Shown here piece after piece: positions 12,593 through 22,457 of a DNA stretch of 64,000 nt. A program made the position numbers and the translations under genes. This DNA comes from Linanthus parryae. Lineage: Eukaryota > Streptophyta > Magnoliopsida > Ericales > Polemoniaceae. The stretch lies in NCBI GenBank assembly GCA_023055425.1, contig JALGPY010000004.1, positions 19,491,718-19,555,717 of the forward strand. Reading direction: 5' to 3'. The notes below the pieces were generated by a model. The model saw only the letters and a list, made by a program, of their open reading frames with translations. It searched no databases and had not been told where the DNA came from. Each line of letters begins with the position of its first letter. Position 1 is the first letter of the stretch.

Positions 12593-14457
12593 TGAAGGGA
12601 AAATTTGACGAGATTTATCCCGGACCACGTGATTTATGAAGAGAATTAATCATAGGCATTCAAAAAATTATTGTAGTAAGTTAGCTTGCGGAATAAAACT
12701 TACCACAGTCCATCCGGACTGGGACGACGCGAATCCCGAGACTTTTACCAGTCATTGACGAAGCTCTGTTTTGAATCTGACACCGAGACCTGTTCCATTT
12801 CGTCCGTCTTGTCGAGATACACGATTTTCATACATGACTTGTCTTCATCCGACATCTGTAGCTCCAGTTATGCTCCGAAAACCGAATTCAGATCCTGCTG
12901 AAAATTAACTGCGGACCAGAAACTTTGACCGGCGATATCTGGATTTCTACAACTCCGATCGACGCACCATTTCCTCCCGTCTCTTTTTTTTCCGAGATCT
13001 ACAACTTTCATATTTTACCAAAAGCGATCCGATATCGTTATCTAGGCCTAAACACCCAAAAACGAAATATGGTACGTCAGGAAGCCTTCCGACGTATGAT
13101 CCAAGCTCCAATTCAAGTTCAATGGTGATTTGAACATGAAAAGCTCATGGATGCACAACTGATTTTTTCTCTCTTGTGTGAAAAAGATGTATGATCAATC
13201 ATCATCACTTAAGAACTATGGTGGACTATTTATAGAGACATATTACTAACCCTAATATTAGGAATACCCATAATTGCACACAAGACCCTTGTAGGAAAAC
13301 TTTACATAGCAAGTCCCTCCCTACAAACTTTAGTGTAGCTTGCAATTAAGTCCTCATCATATAGTTTATAGTAATACCCATCAACTATAAAATACCAAAC
13401 ATAATCTCAATTTACATTCCACACACTTGAGACTCAAAAACACTAGTGAATCACATGATCACGCTTATGTCGGAATACGTCGGGGACCACTGGAGAAAAT
13501 AAATTAATCGACTCCCAAAAATATATTTGAACTTATAATTCAACCAGAATTAAATTCAAAACTAGTTATTAATTATAGTTTACTCCACCATAAAACTATA
13601 ATTGCACTCCGATATTTATTCTCATCATTTTGTATGAGCTCCTGTTATTAATATCAGATAACTCCCCACGTTAATATTACAGATACTCGTCAATGCTGAT
13701 CTACTCTTACTGACAATTTCGATCTCATCAACATCTTATGTATTCCCTGATCTAAACCGCTCAACCCTTATTCGTTATGTCTGGTTACAAATAACCAGCT
13801 GGCCAGACTTGACATAAAAAAACCTAGTGAGCACCCAGGAGGGTACATCATTCTTATACGAGACGTGGATTCCATGCTTCGTTTAGCTTTCACCAAATCA
13901 TAACAATCATTATCCAATATACCAGGATTGTTGACTCGCATTTGAATCCCCCTCAATATATTAAAATAATGATTGATCAAGATTTGTGTCGACATAAACA
14001 ATCATATTAAGAGTTTCCAATCGTACCAATAAAAACGAAATATTATATTATCTCACTTCGGTCAGTCCGAGATAATTATATTTCATATGGCGGTCCTGTT
14101 CAACATACACAAAGTATGCTAGTGTAACAAGTTGAAACTATACTGTTTCCTTGACCGAGACGTGTCACTATAATGTTACTCTACAGTCGTTCCGATTATT
14201 TATCCTAAATCATCTAGACTGTGAACCCTTACTTATATTCAATAAATAACAGACAATCAATCTCGCGCATGCCGAACTCGTCTGCATGTCCAATTGTCTC
14301 AGGTATGGAACATTGGACTTTATAATGCATATTTATATGGCAAATAATAAATAGCATTTGCATACTCACGTGTTTGCTAAATTAAGATGCAAATAGTTAT
14401 CTATTAAGAATTATTAATTCAACCATAAATATGGCTTTCTGAATATGATTTCCTACA
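12593..14457 (-). repeat. 5' LTR of the 6.7-14.5 kb copia element
   Basis: Direct repeat of 6700-8558. On the minus strand it begins TGTAGGAAATCATATTC and ends CCCTTCA, a proper TG...CA pair. It is followed outward by the target duplication CAAAA at 14458-14462, matching 6695-6699. Confidence 0.9.
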
Positions 14458-14461
14458 CAAA

Positions 14462-14827
14462 ATGCTAGAGATGACCCTGAATCCATGGAAATCAAATCGG
14501 GTTTTGGTCTCGCGAACTATTTAACGAACTTTCTGATGTTGCTATTTGTGTGAGTTGGGAGGAGATGTTACCAGTCCGCATTTCGTGTTAGGACCTCCAA
14601 TGGGGAATGGGTTTTTTCCATATGCGGGATCATATACAGGGAATGCTAGATCATTCGCATACATGGGGATCATAAAGGCGGTTGATTCTCCAGGAAATAA
14701 GATTCATCCCAAAACAGAAGCATTTACTGATGATCACGACGGCCAATACGGTTTCATTGATGATACATCTGACCCATCGAACAAGGATTATGGGCATTTG
14801 GTCCTTTTTGGAGGAAACTCGGTATGA
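14462..14827 (+). pseudogene. 3' fragment of a neprosin-domain gene
   Basis: One frame (14500-14560) reads NQIGFWSRELFNELSDV and continues to CVSW. After a one-base loss the next frame reads GGDVTSPHFVLGPPMGNGFF, followed by an FTDDHDGQYG block and VLFGGNSV with a stop at 14827. The order (IGFW, WGG, MGNG/F-P, YGFxD, FGG) fits the C-terminal half of the plant neprosin (DUF239) family, secreted glutamic-type peptidase-like proteins. The N-terminal part is absent because the fragment starts at a rearrangement junction, next to which the copia element later inserted. The frameshift and missing 5' end make it a relic. Confidence 0.7.
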
Positions 14828-15170
14828 GTGGCGCACAATACACCATACTCGACTACTTTAGATATTTATTTCATACTAGACAGTTTTTTCTAGACATGCA
14901 TTGTATTGCGAATACCTTGTGTGGGAACATGTCATGCAGTGTAAGTGCAATGCACGTGCTACATTCGTGTTGGCCCACATGCTTCATGTTTTATTTTATT
15001 TATACATTTTTTATTTGTTTCTATTTCATAAAATGTCTAATTTTATTCTAAATCATCAAAGTGAATGATGCATGAAAAACCCTCAAAAGAGATATGATTT
15101 ATGTATGAAGTATCTTATAAATTATATTTGAAGTGCTAAAATTATTTTAGAAATTGTATCTAAAATGATG
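14828..15170 (+). repeat. Right arm of the inverted repeat (downstream region of the neprosin fragment)
   Basis: It aligns in opposite orientation with 6361-6699, including a TAGACATG block, GTGGGAACATG, a GTGCAATGCACGTGCTACAT block and ATTTATACATTTTTT. Identity is moderate with small indels, so the duplication is older than the copia insertion between the arms. Part of it (14905-14980) also recurs in each RING unit. Confidence 0.65.
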
Positions 15171-15285
15171 TACTAAAATACGCTCCAAACGATGGAGAAG
15201 AACCCTCAATCAATGAATGCTAAGGCGTGGAGTAGAAAAGAGAAAAATCCCATAATATGAAAATCCCAACATATTGGTGAACAAT
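15171..15285 (-). pseudogene. Fragment of a fourth RING-unit copy
   Basis: This stretch (from ACGCTCCAAACGATGGAGAA to AAATCCCATAATATG) aligns with the middle of the RING genes at about 15938-16020, 17237-17320 and 18548-18625. It covers the region encoding the GGFFSILWSVL hydrophobic stretch and the FHMMGFPSFYS block. The rest of the gene is missing here, so it is a remnant of an array unit that once reached further left. Confidence 0.6.
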
Positions 15286-15571
15286 AAAAATTTCCCTAGA
15301 TAAACCAGAGGACGAGTTGTCATTTCCTTGCTGACCGGAGCTGCTTGTGAATTTTGATAATAGCAATTCTAAAGAATTTCTTGTTGTACTCAGATTCATT
15401 TTAATTATTTTCTTGTAACCCAGTATAGGAATTCAATAAAGTAGTGCTTGTAATTAGTGTAGCATTTCTTAAAATTTATTTCGTAACTAACATCCACAAC
15501 TATCAATCTTCTATGCATTCTGTAATATGTACAATACCAATACCTATATTAACAAACTACTATAATAAAGT

Positions 15572-16285
15572 CTATACCATATCATCTACCAACTCCATAC
15601 GCCCTTGGCACAAAGGACACGTGGTCGCTCCATGGGAAAGATGCTTTACCAAGCAGGACTTGTGAAACCTGTGCTCGCACGATGGAATCATGATGACCCG
15701 ATCCCCATCCACGTACTCAGCTAAGCATATCATACAATTGATAGGCACATATGGAGTCACCCCTCCGTCGAAAGGCAAGGTCAGTACTAGAAACGCAAGC
15801 TAAACAACGGGGTCTATCCCATCATCCTCGACAGCGACTACGGGTGGAGGTGGAGGTGGAAGAGGATGAGGAGAAAGAGAAGGAGGTGGTTGTGTAAGAG
15901 GAAAAGGAGGATCTTCTACGAGAAGGAAAAACCGCAATACACTCCAAAGGATGGAGATGAACCCCCCAACCGAGAAATGTGAAGGCGGGGAATAGAAAGA
16001 GGGAAATCCCATCATATGGAATCCGTTCCCAACAATGGCATATATCTTATCCACCTCAACAGGAAGAGGAGAAGCATGAGGATGATAATGATGAGGAGGC
16101 AAAAGCGGGGGCGTAGGATGAGGCGACAATGGCGGATATGGAGGAGGGGAAGGCGGAGAAGAAGGAAAAGGAGAAGGCGGAGGAGAAGGAAGGGGGGGAG
16201 GTGAAGGTGAAGAAGGAGGAGAATCCTCCTGGACCATATTTGCATATGATCCAGATAAGACCGATGTCTGCAATGACACAAACAC
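15572..16285 (-). pseudogene. RING-H2/proline-rich gene copy, disrupted
   Basis: This aligns with the two open copies to its right but is broken twice. A deletion of about 24 bp plus nearby indels after the start region shifts the frame near 16205-16245. A CAG-to-TAG change at 15800-15802 stops translation between the proline-rich linker and the RING. The RING itself (15572-15778) keeps all eight metal ligands and its frame. A truncated product from the internal methionine is conceivable but unsupported. Confidence 0.8.
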
Positions 16286-16836
16286 CGACTATGAATACGA
16301 TGAGTACCGTATGATCTGCAGCCCTCGACCGCGCGTCAAAATATCATGTCGAAGCATTTGGCATACCTTGTGAGAGTGCACCACCCACACAAATCAAGAG
16401 ACATGAAATAGAGGAGAGGAGCACATGCATTACAGTGTGAGATTTGTTAGTTGATACTTATAAAATTCAAACAAAAATACAAATATATGAACATTATATT
16501 CTAAGCTTCAAATTACTCTGAACCTGCGTGGCACGGAAACGGAGAAGGGTATAGCACGACAAGGAGACGCAAAAATGGAAATTTTTGGAAAATGGGAAAC
16601 GACCCCTAAGAACTTTCTTAAAATTTCTGAAGTGTCGGGCGTCTCCGAATTTTTTAGAAATGCTTTGCAGAGATTTTGTGAGGGAATATGCCATGCAGTA
16701 TACGTGCAATTTACGTGCTACCTTCGTGTTGACTCGCAGTAGATTGGTTCCGCTAATTTTTTAGGTATTGGTATTGTACATTTTACAGAATGTGCAATAC
16801 CAATACCTATATTACTACAAACTACTATAATAAAGT

Positions 16837-17607
16837 CTATACCATATCATCTACCAACTCCATACGCCCCCAACACAAAGGACACGTGGTCGCTCCATGG
16901 GACAGATGATTTGCTAAGCAGGTCTCGTGAAACCTGTGCTCGCACGATGGAATCACGATGACCCGGTCCCCATCCACGTACTCAGATAAGCATATCACAC
17001 AACCGGTAGGCGCATCTGGAGTCACCCCTCCTCCGAAAGGAAAGGTTAGTACCGGAAACCCAAGCTGAACAACGGGGTCTATCCAATCATCCTCGACGGC
17101 GACTACAGAAGGAGGTGGAGGAGGAGGTGGTCGTGGAGGTGAAAGAGGATGAGGAGGAAGAGGATGAGGAGAAAGAGGAGGAGGTGGTTGTGGAAGATGA
17201 GGAGGAGGATCATCTCCGGGAAGGAAAAACTGCAATACACTCCAAAGGATGGAGAAGAACCCCCCAACCGAGGAATGTGAAGGTATGGAATAGAAAGAGG
17301 GAAATCCCATCATATGGAAACCCTTCCCAAAAATGGGATATATCTTATCCTCCTCAACAAGAAGAGGAGAAGCATGAGGATGATAATTATGAGGATGCGG
17401 AAGCGGGGGCGTAGGATGAGGCAACAATGGCATAGGTGGAGGAGGGGAAGGCGGAGAAGAAAGAAGAAGAGAAGGCGGAGGAGAAGGAGGGGGAGAATGC
17501 AAAGGTAAAGAAGGAGGAGGAGAAGGTCCTCCTGGAATAAATAGTCTACTAAAGCTGGACCATATTTGCATATGATCCAGATAAGACCGATGCCTGCAAT
17601 GATACAT
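16837..17607 (-). CDS. RING-H2 finger protein with proline-rich arms (probable E3 ligase)
   Basis: A single open frame encodes 256 residues. Residues 25-80 and 133-167 are dense in proline and serine. Residues 113-129 are hydrophobic (GGFFSILWSVLQFF) and could be a membrane segment. A C-terminal RING-H2 domain has ligands C203, C206, C222, H224, H227, C230, C242 and C245. RING-H2 proteins usually act as E3 ubiquitin ligases that bind an E2; the substrate is unknown. A proline follows the sixth cysteine-spacing pair (TCPLC), as in active RINGs. The start at MYHCRHRSYL is the first ATG after an upstream in-frame stop; an internal start at MQIW is possible. It is the only array copy with this ATG and an unbroken frame. 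Confidence 0.72.
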   Translation of the reverse strand: MYHCRHRSYLDHMQIWSSFSRLFIPGGPSPPPSLPLHSPPPSPPPSLLLSSPPSPPPPMPLLPHPTPPLPHPHNYHPHASPLLVEEDKIYPIFGKGFHMMGFPSFYSIPSHSSVGGFFSILWSVLQFFLPGDDPPPHLPQPPPPLSPHPLPPHPLSPPRPPPPPPPSVVAVEDDWIDPVVQLGFPVLTFPFGGGVTPDAPTGCVICLSEYVDGDRVIVIPSCEHRFHETCLANHLSHGATTCPLCWGRMELVDDMV

Positions 17608-18162
17608 ACACCGACTATGAATATGATGAGTACCGTATGACCTGCAGCCCTCGACCGCGCGTCACAATATCATGTTGAAAAATCTGGCATACCTTGTGAG
17701 AGTGCGCCACCCACACAAATATAGAGCCATAAAATAAAGGAGAGGAGTACATGCATTACAGTGTGAACTTCGTTAGTTGATGCTTATAAAATTCAAACAA
17801 AAATAGAAATATATGAACATTTTATTCTACGCTTCAAATTACTCTGAACCTGCGTTGCACGGAAACGGAGAAGGGTATAGCACGACAAGGAGACGCAAAA
17901 ATGGAAATTTTTGGAAAATGGGAAACGACCCCTAAGAATTTTCTTAAAATTTTTTAAGTGTCGGGCGTCTTCGAATTTTTAAGAAAAGCTTTGCAGAGAT
18001 TTTGTTAGGGAATATGTTGTGCAGTATACGTGCAATTTACGTGCTACCTTCGTGTTGGCTCGCAGCAGATTGGTTCCGCTAATTTTTTAGGTATTGGTAT
18101 TGTACATTCTGAAATATGTACAATACCAATACCTATATTACTACAAACTACTATAATAAATT

Positions 18163-18882
18163 CTATACCATATCATCTACCAACTCCATACGCCCCTGAC
18201 ACAAAGGACACGTGGTCGCTCCATGGGACAGATGCTTTGCCAAGCAGTTCTCGTGAAACCTGTGCTCGCACGATGGAATCACGATGACCCGGTCCCCATA
18301 CACGTACTCAGCTAAGCATATCACAGAACTGGTAGGCGCATCCGGAGTCACCCCTCCGCCGAAAGGAAAGGTCAGTACCGGAAACGCAAGCTGAACAACG
18401 TGGTCTATCCCATCATCCTCGACGGCGACTACGTGAGGAGGTGGAGGAGGAGATGGTTGTGGAGGTGTAATAGGATGAGGAGGAATAGTAGGAGGTGGTG
18501 GTGGACGAAGAGGAGGAGGATCGTCTCCGATAAGGAAAAACCGCAATACACTCCAAAGGATGGAGAAGAACCCGCCAACCGAGGAATGTGAAGGTGTGGA
18601 ATAGAAAGAGGGAAATCCCATCATATGGAATCCCTTCCCAACAATGGGATATATCTTATCCTCGTCAACAGTAAGAGGAGAAGCATGAGGATGATAATGA
18701 CGAGGAGTCGGAAGCGGGGGCGTAGGATGAGGCAACAATGGCGGAGGTGAAGGAGGGGAAGGCGGAGAAGAAAGAAGATGAGAAGGCGGAGGAGAATGAG
18801 GGGGAGAAGGAAAAGGTGAATAAGGAGGAGGAGAAGGTCCTCCTGGAATAAATAGTCTACTAAAGCTGGACCATATTTGCAT
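18163..18882 (-). CDS. RING-H2 finger protein with proline-rich arms, second open copy
   Basis: The 239-residue frame starts at MQIWSSFSRLF. The upstream ATG used in the neighbouring copy is CTG here, so translation would begin 12 codons later. The architecture is otherwise the same: proline/serine-rich arm, hydrophobic GGFFSILWSVLRFF segment, second proline-rich linker, and a RING-H2 with CxxC, CxHxxH, CxxC all kept (VICLAEY, SCEHRFHENC, CPLC). Differences lie mainly in the proline-rich arms. It is 1326 bp from its neighbour and in the same orientation, a product of tandem duplication. It may be expressed; nothing here proves it. Confidence 0.68.
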   Translation of the reverse strand: MQIWSSFSRLFIPGGPSPPPYSPFPSPPHSPPPSHLLSSPPSPPSPPPLLPHPTPPLPTPRHYHPHASPLTVDEDKIYPIVGKGFHMMGFPSFYSTPSHSSVGGFFSILWSVLRFFLIGDDPPPLRPPPPPTIPPHPITPPQPSPPPPPHVVAVEDDGIDHVVQLAFPVLTFPFGGGVTPDAPTSSVICLAEYVYGDRVIVIPSCEHRFHENCLAKHLSHGATTCPLCQGRMELVDDMV

Positions 18883-19394
18883 ATGATCTAGATAAGACCG
18901 ATGCCTGCAATGATACAGACACCGACTATGAATACGATGAGTACCGTATGATCTGCAGCCTTCGATCGCGCATCACAATATCATGTCGAAGAATCTGGCA
19001 TACCTTGTGAGAGTGCGCCACCCACACAAATCAAGAAACATGAGATAGAGGAGAGGAGTACATGCATTATAGTGTGAACTTTGTTAGTTGATGCTTATAA
19101 AATTCAAACAAAAATACAAATATATGAACTTTATATTTTAAGCTTCAAATTACTCTGAACCTGCGGTGCACGGAAACGGAGAAGGGTATAGGACGAAAAG
19201 GAGACGCAAAAATGGAAATTTTTGGAAAATGGGAAACGACCCCTAAGAACATTCTTAAAATTTCAGAAGTTTCGGGCGTCTCCGATTTTTTTGGAAATGC
19301 TTTGCAGAGATTTTGTGAGGGAATATGATGTGCAGTATACGTGCAATTTACGTGCTACCTTCGTGTTGGTTCGCAGCAGATTGGTTTCGCTAAC

Positions 19395-20515
19395 TTGCTT
19401 TCCAAGCAGCATATTTTTCCGCTATAAGCAGAATAACTTCGGATTTCCAAGCTGGCTCACTTTTCTGGAAGAGGTAAAAGTTCGTTTTGATCAAAATAAT
19501 TACAGCAATTATTTTGGTCAGTTAACTAAATTACGAGAGGCTGTTCTGACTTTCCTAGCCGAACTTGAGAAGCTGATCAATCATATTGATCCCGCACCAG
19601 ATCCGCAGGTTATCTCCAAGTTTGCGTCCGGGCTCAAACAACCGTTGGGACGCAAGTTAGAGTTCCGTAACCCGCAGTCGCTGGCGCACACTCTCTCCTT
19701 GGCACGGGAGTTAGAGGCATCCATGACCAAGACGGTCAATTTTGGATACATATCGGAAACCGGGGCAGCCTCAGGACAGATCTTCGTCGACCACTCCTGT
19801 CACCACCTTCGCCGTTCAGTTGAAAACTCTGCCGGCCACTTACACAACACCGATTTAGAGGCTCACGTATGCCGAGCAGCAGGAACGGGAGCATTTTGGA
19901 TTATGTCTCAACTGCGATCAGAAGTATTTTTGTGGCCACAAATGCGAGGGCAAATTTCTGCTCTTGGGGTGCGACGACGCATATTTCGACGAACTCTTCG
20001 CTACATTCAATGCATCGAGTCTTTTCTCCATGGTCATTAGTGATCATTTGGGCGCTTTACGCCTTCTGAGTCACATCGGGGGTCGTGAGGTGTCGGTACT
20101 CATCGACGGTGGTTCCACTGACAGCTTCATGCCCCTTGAATTGACAGAGCGACTACAGTTACCGATGCGGACTACACGTCCCTTCAAAGTCGTCATGAAT
20201 TATGGAGAGTATCTCTATTGTGATTCTATGGTCAGAAAGGTCGATCTTCTCATGCAGAGACACACATTTTCAGTTGACTTTCTTTTGGAGCTCCACGAAC
20301 CACATGTTTTTTTGGGCATCTAGTGGCTAGAGCCATTCGGCAAGACGGAGACAGATTATACCACGATGACAATGGCATTCCAGCATGGGGACTCTCATGT
20401 AGTTTTGCAGGGGCTGAAGTAGAAGCTCTGGGCTGTCATCGGTTTTATTTCCACCTTGAGGAGTACAAGGCGTTCGATAACCAGGGGGAGCTGATATGGA
20501 TGTGCATCTGTTAGG
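19395..20515 (+). pseudogene. Ty3/gypsy gag-zinc knuckle-protease relic
   Basis: In order on the plus strand: the gag domain (RYKQNNFGFPSWLTFLEEV through FASGLKQPLGR and SLARELE, 19425-19735), then a linker with a frame change near 19850. A zinc knuckle follows (CLNCDQKYFCGHKCEG, about 19900-19955). A retropepsin-like domain comes next (VLIDGGSTDSFM near 20100, ending PHVFLGI at 20323). The PR-RT linker (WLEPFGKTETDY, then HVVLQG) is preceded by an in-frame TAG in place of a sense codon. Reverse transcriptase is missing. This is the plant chromovirus-like gag-PR type. The gag N-terminus is lost at the junction with the RING array. Confidence 0.82.
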
Positions 20516-21000
20516 CGACACGACTACGAGACAAGGAGGACCAGCTCGGCACGCTCCATGTTATCTCAAAGAATATGTTCGGAACTAGTATTTGATCAGT
20601 CGTTAATTTGTTGGCTTATTTTATATTGTTATGTAGTTTCATTCAACTTAGGGGGAGGGGTAGTGTATCAAATTTATTTTAGGGGGTGGGGGGGTGGCAG
20701 TGTCTTTTACTATTTTAGTTTCACTACAAAAGTACTGTTCCATCGTATTGTTAATCAACGAAGTTTTTGTTTGTGTTTATGGTAAAAACCCTATTGTTAG
20801 TGTGTCTTTGTGTGCCCAAGCGATAGCAACTTGCTGTCATAACAAGAATGGAGAAAGTGTATACATGTATCCTAACTCATGGAGTCTAACAAACTCTTGA
20901 GCGTTGCATATCACATGAGACTCATACTCTGTGTATTTCCTCTTTAGAAAAAGTGAAAACCCAAACATAGGTATATGCAAACAAATCATACTCTATGAGT
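20516..21000 (+). other. No gene seen; possible 3' remnant of the gypsy element
   Basis: After the protease relic there is a GGGGGAGGGG tract near 20650 followed by TAGTGTATC, which could be a polypurine tract and LTR start of an internally deleted gypsy element. No matching LTR is visible elsewhere in the window, so this stays a guess. Confidence 0.2.
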
Positions 21001-21715
21001 GAGTTTGATAGAACATTTTTTGGTGGAAAAACTTATTTTTAGATTGTGGTGGAGATTTTTAATTTTTTTTGGAGATTCGGTTTAAACCAGTGTGTTTGGT
21101 GATGGTTTTTAAACCAGATTAAAAATAGGAGAAATGTGTTTCGTAATAATTTTAGACTAGATGTAATAGATTAAATGAAAAATATACCATCCACTTGTAT
21201 TTTTTCTATTCAGAATCATGAAGAACAAATGCAAGGCAACAAGTTAATAATTTCATGGGTTTCAACGATTCCATGAAGTTAAATAAATTGAAGAACAAAT
21301 TAACGGTACTGTGAGATCTAAAAGGTCAAATTTTCATATTTGGATTCAACAAAAATTAACGATTTCATGAAATTTCGATTACAGCAAAATTCAAGACTTG
21401 TTTCATGATATTAAAATATGAGCGATTTTAGGTGTTGAGATGATATTGTTAGAATAGGAAAAACACAATTAACACAAAAATAATAGCTCTACTAAAGAGG
21501 ATGACCTAAGATATATTTAAAAATATGAAGAAAATGTGAGGACAACATGGGATTAGGAAAATTGGGAAAAAACTGTTCACATGCCAAAAAACCAGTTTTT
21601 AAACCACATTTATTTATTTTTTTTTGCAAATTTTTTTAAACCACATTAAATAAACACTTTTAGGAAAACTATTTTGTGGAAAACCAAAAACAAAATATGA
21701 ACAGTTTGCCTAAAC
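21001..21715. mobile_element. Possible MITE with imperfect inverted ends
   Basis: The left end (GTTTGATAGAACATTTTTTG, then GTGGAAAAAC) resembles the reverse complement of the right end (GTTTAGGCAAACTGTTCAT, then GGTTTTCCAC). The interior repeats TTTTTAAACCA-type words near both ends. I found no clear target duplication. The interior is AT-rich without coding. Confidence 0.35.
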
Positions 21716-21815
21716 GTACCCGATATGACTGCTTCTGAAAGAGATTGGTTATTGTCGGGGAACAAGGTCGAAGACCGAGGAGGAAGGGGCAACGATTAAA
21801 AATAGCATAATTGTG

Positions 21816-22398
21816 GGGTAAAAGTCACTTTCACCCTCTCTAGTTCGATTGAAATACACTATCACCCCCTTATAGTTTGGAAATAACACTTTCACCCTTT
21901 AATGCTCCGAAATTCAGAAAACTTTCAACCCACATTGTGGAGAAATTTTTAGTTGCTCCAAGAGCACCACGTCAGCATGACATGTGGTGCTCTACACCAT
22001 TCAGTAACTGACACCACCCCACTTCAAGTGTAGATGTCAACATGTGAGTGGAATAGAGCATCACGTGTGATTTGCTCTATGAGCACCTAAGAATTGCTCC
22101 ACATTGTGACACCGTTAGTCCAAAGTTCAAATTTATCACTAAAACTTGTTTTGGGATAATTTTGCCCCCACACTATGCATAATGTAGAGTTATAATAGAC
22201 TTTTTGCATGATATAGAGATGAATTTGTCTCCAAAATTATTTCAGTGACGTAGCCACATTCAAACTAATGGCTTCAAAATCAGGCGGTGTAAGACACTTG
22301 AAGTCTCGCGTACTGAAGGGGTGAAGTGTCCTTTCCAAACTGAGAGAGGTCAAAGTGTCCTACAATCAAACTAGAGGGTGTGGAAGTGTATTTTACCC
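21816..22398. mobile_element. MITE with ~85-bp terminal inverted repeats
   Basis: The left arm (GGGTAAAAGTCACTTTCACC, continuing to CACTTTCACCC near 21898) matches the reverse complement of the right arm (GGGTAAAATACACTTCCACA) over about 85 bases with scattered mismatches. The interior has no ORF. A separate 160-bp Mutator-type MITE is nested in it at 21940-22099. I could not settle the target duplication. Confidence 0.75.
21940..22099. mobile_element. 160-bp Mutator-type MITE nested in another MITE
   Basis: The ends are inverted (GAGAAATTTTTAGTTGCTCC on the left; GAGCAATTCTTAGGTGCTCA as the reverse complement of the right). Perfect 9-bp direct repeats, CACATTGTG, flank it at 21931-21939 and 22100-22108. 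Nine-base duplications are typical of the Mutator superfamily. Both arms recur at 30186-31243, there separated by about 0.9 kb. Confidence 0.85.
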
Positions 22399-22457
22399 TT
22401 AATTAAGGGTTTCATCTTGTGAACATCAAAGTTTGTATGTTCTCTGATGATTTGTTA

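Larger units (their letters stand above)
6700..14457 (-). mobile_element. Complete, coding-dead Ty1/copia element
   Basis: Two direct repeats of about 1.86 kb bound the element, which is flanked by identical 5-bp sequences, CAAAA at 6695-6699 and at 14458-14462. An initiator-Met-type primer site lies inside the right LTR and a purine-rich tract (AAGTGGGAGAT on the minus strand) inside the left LTR, so the element reads on the minus strand. The 4 kb interior has no long open frame; one short stretch resembles copia RT. Small differences between the LTRs (for example the terminal base at 6701 and the TGTTGAGG versus TGTAGG starts) indicate an old insertion. Confidence 0.9.
15440..19390 (-). repeat. 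Tandem array of RING-H2 gene units
   Basis: Three consecutive units of about 1.26-1.33 kb repeat in the same orientation. Each contains, on the plus strand, an ACAATACCAATACCTATATT block, a minus-strand RING gene, its upstream region (GTGAGAGTGC, CACCCACACAAAT), a block ending GACCCCTAAGAA and a GTGCAATTTACGTGCTACC motif. The same landmark (CATATCATCTACCAACTCC) falls at 15579, 16843 and 18169. The left unit is the most decayed. The right unit runs into a gypsy relic at about 19395. Confidence 0.85.

Noticed and set aside
16016..18591. Plus-strand frames rich in Arg, Lys and Glu opposite the RING genes
   Set aside because: They are the antisense reading of proline-rich codons; they lack domains and break at different places in each copy.
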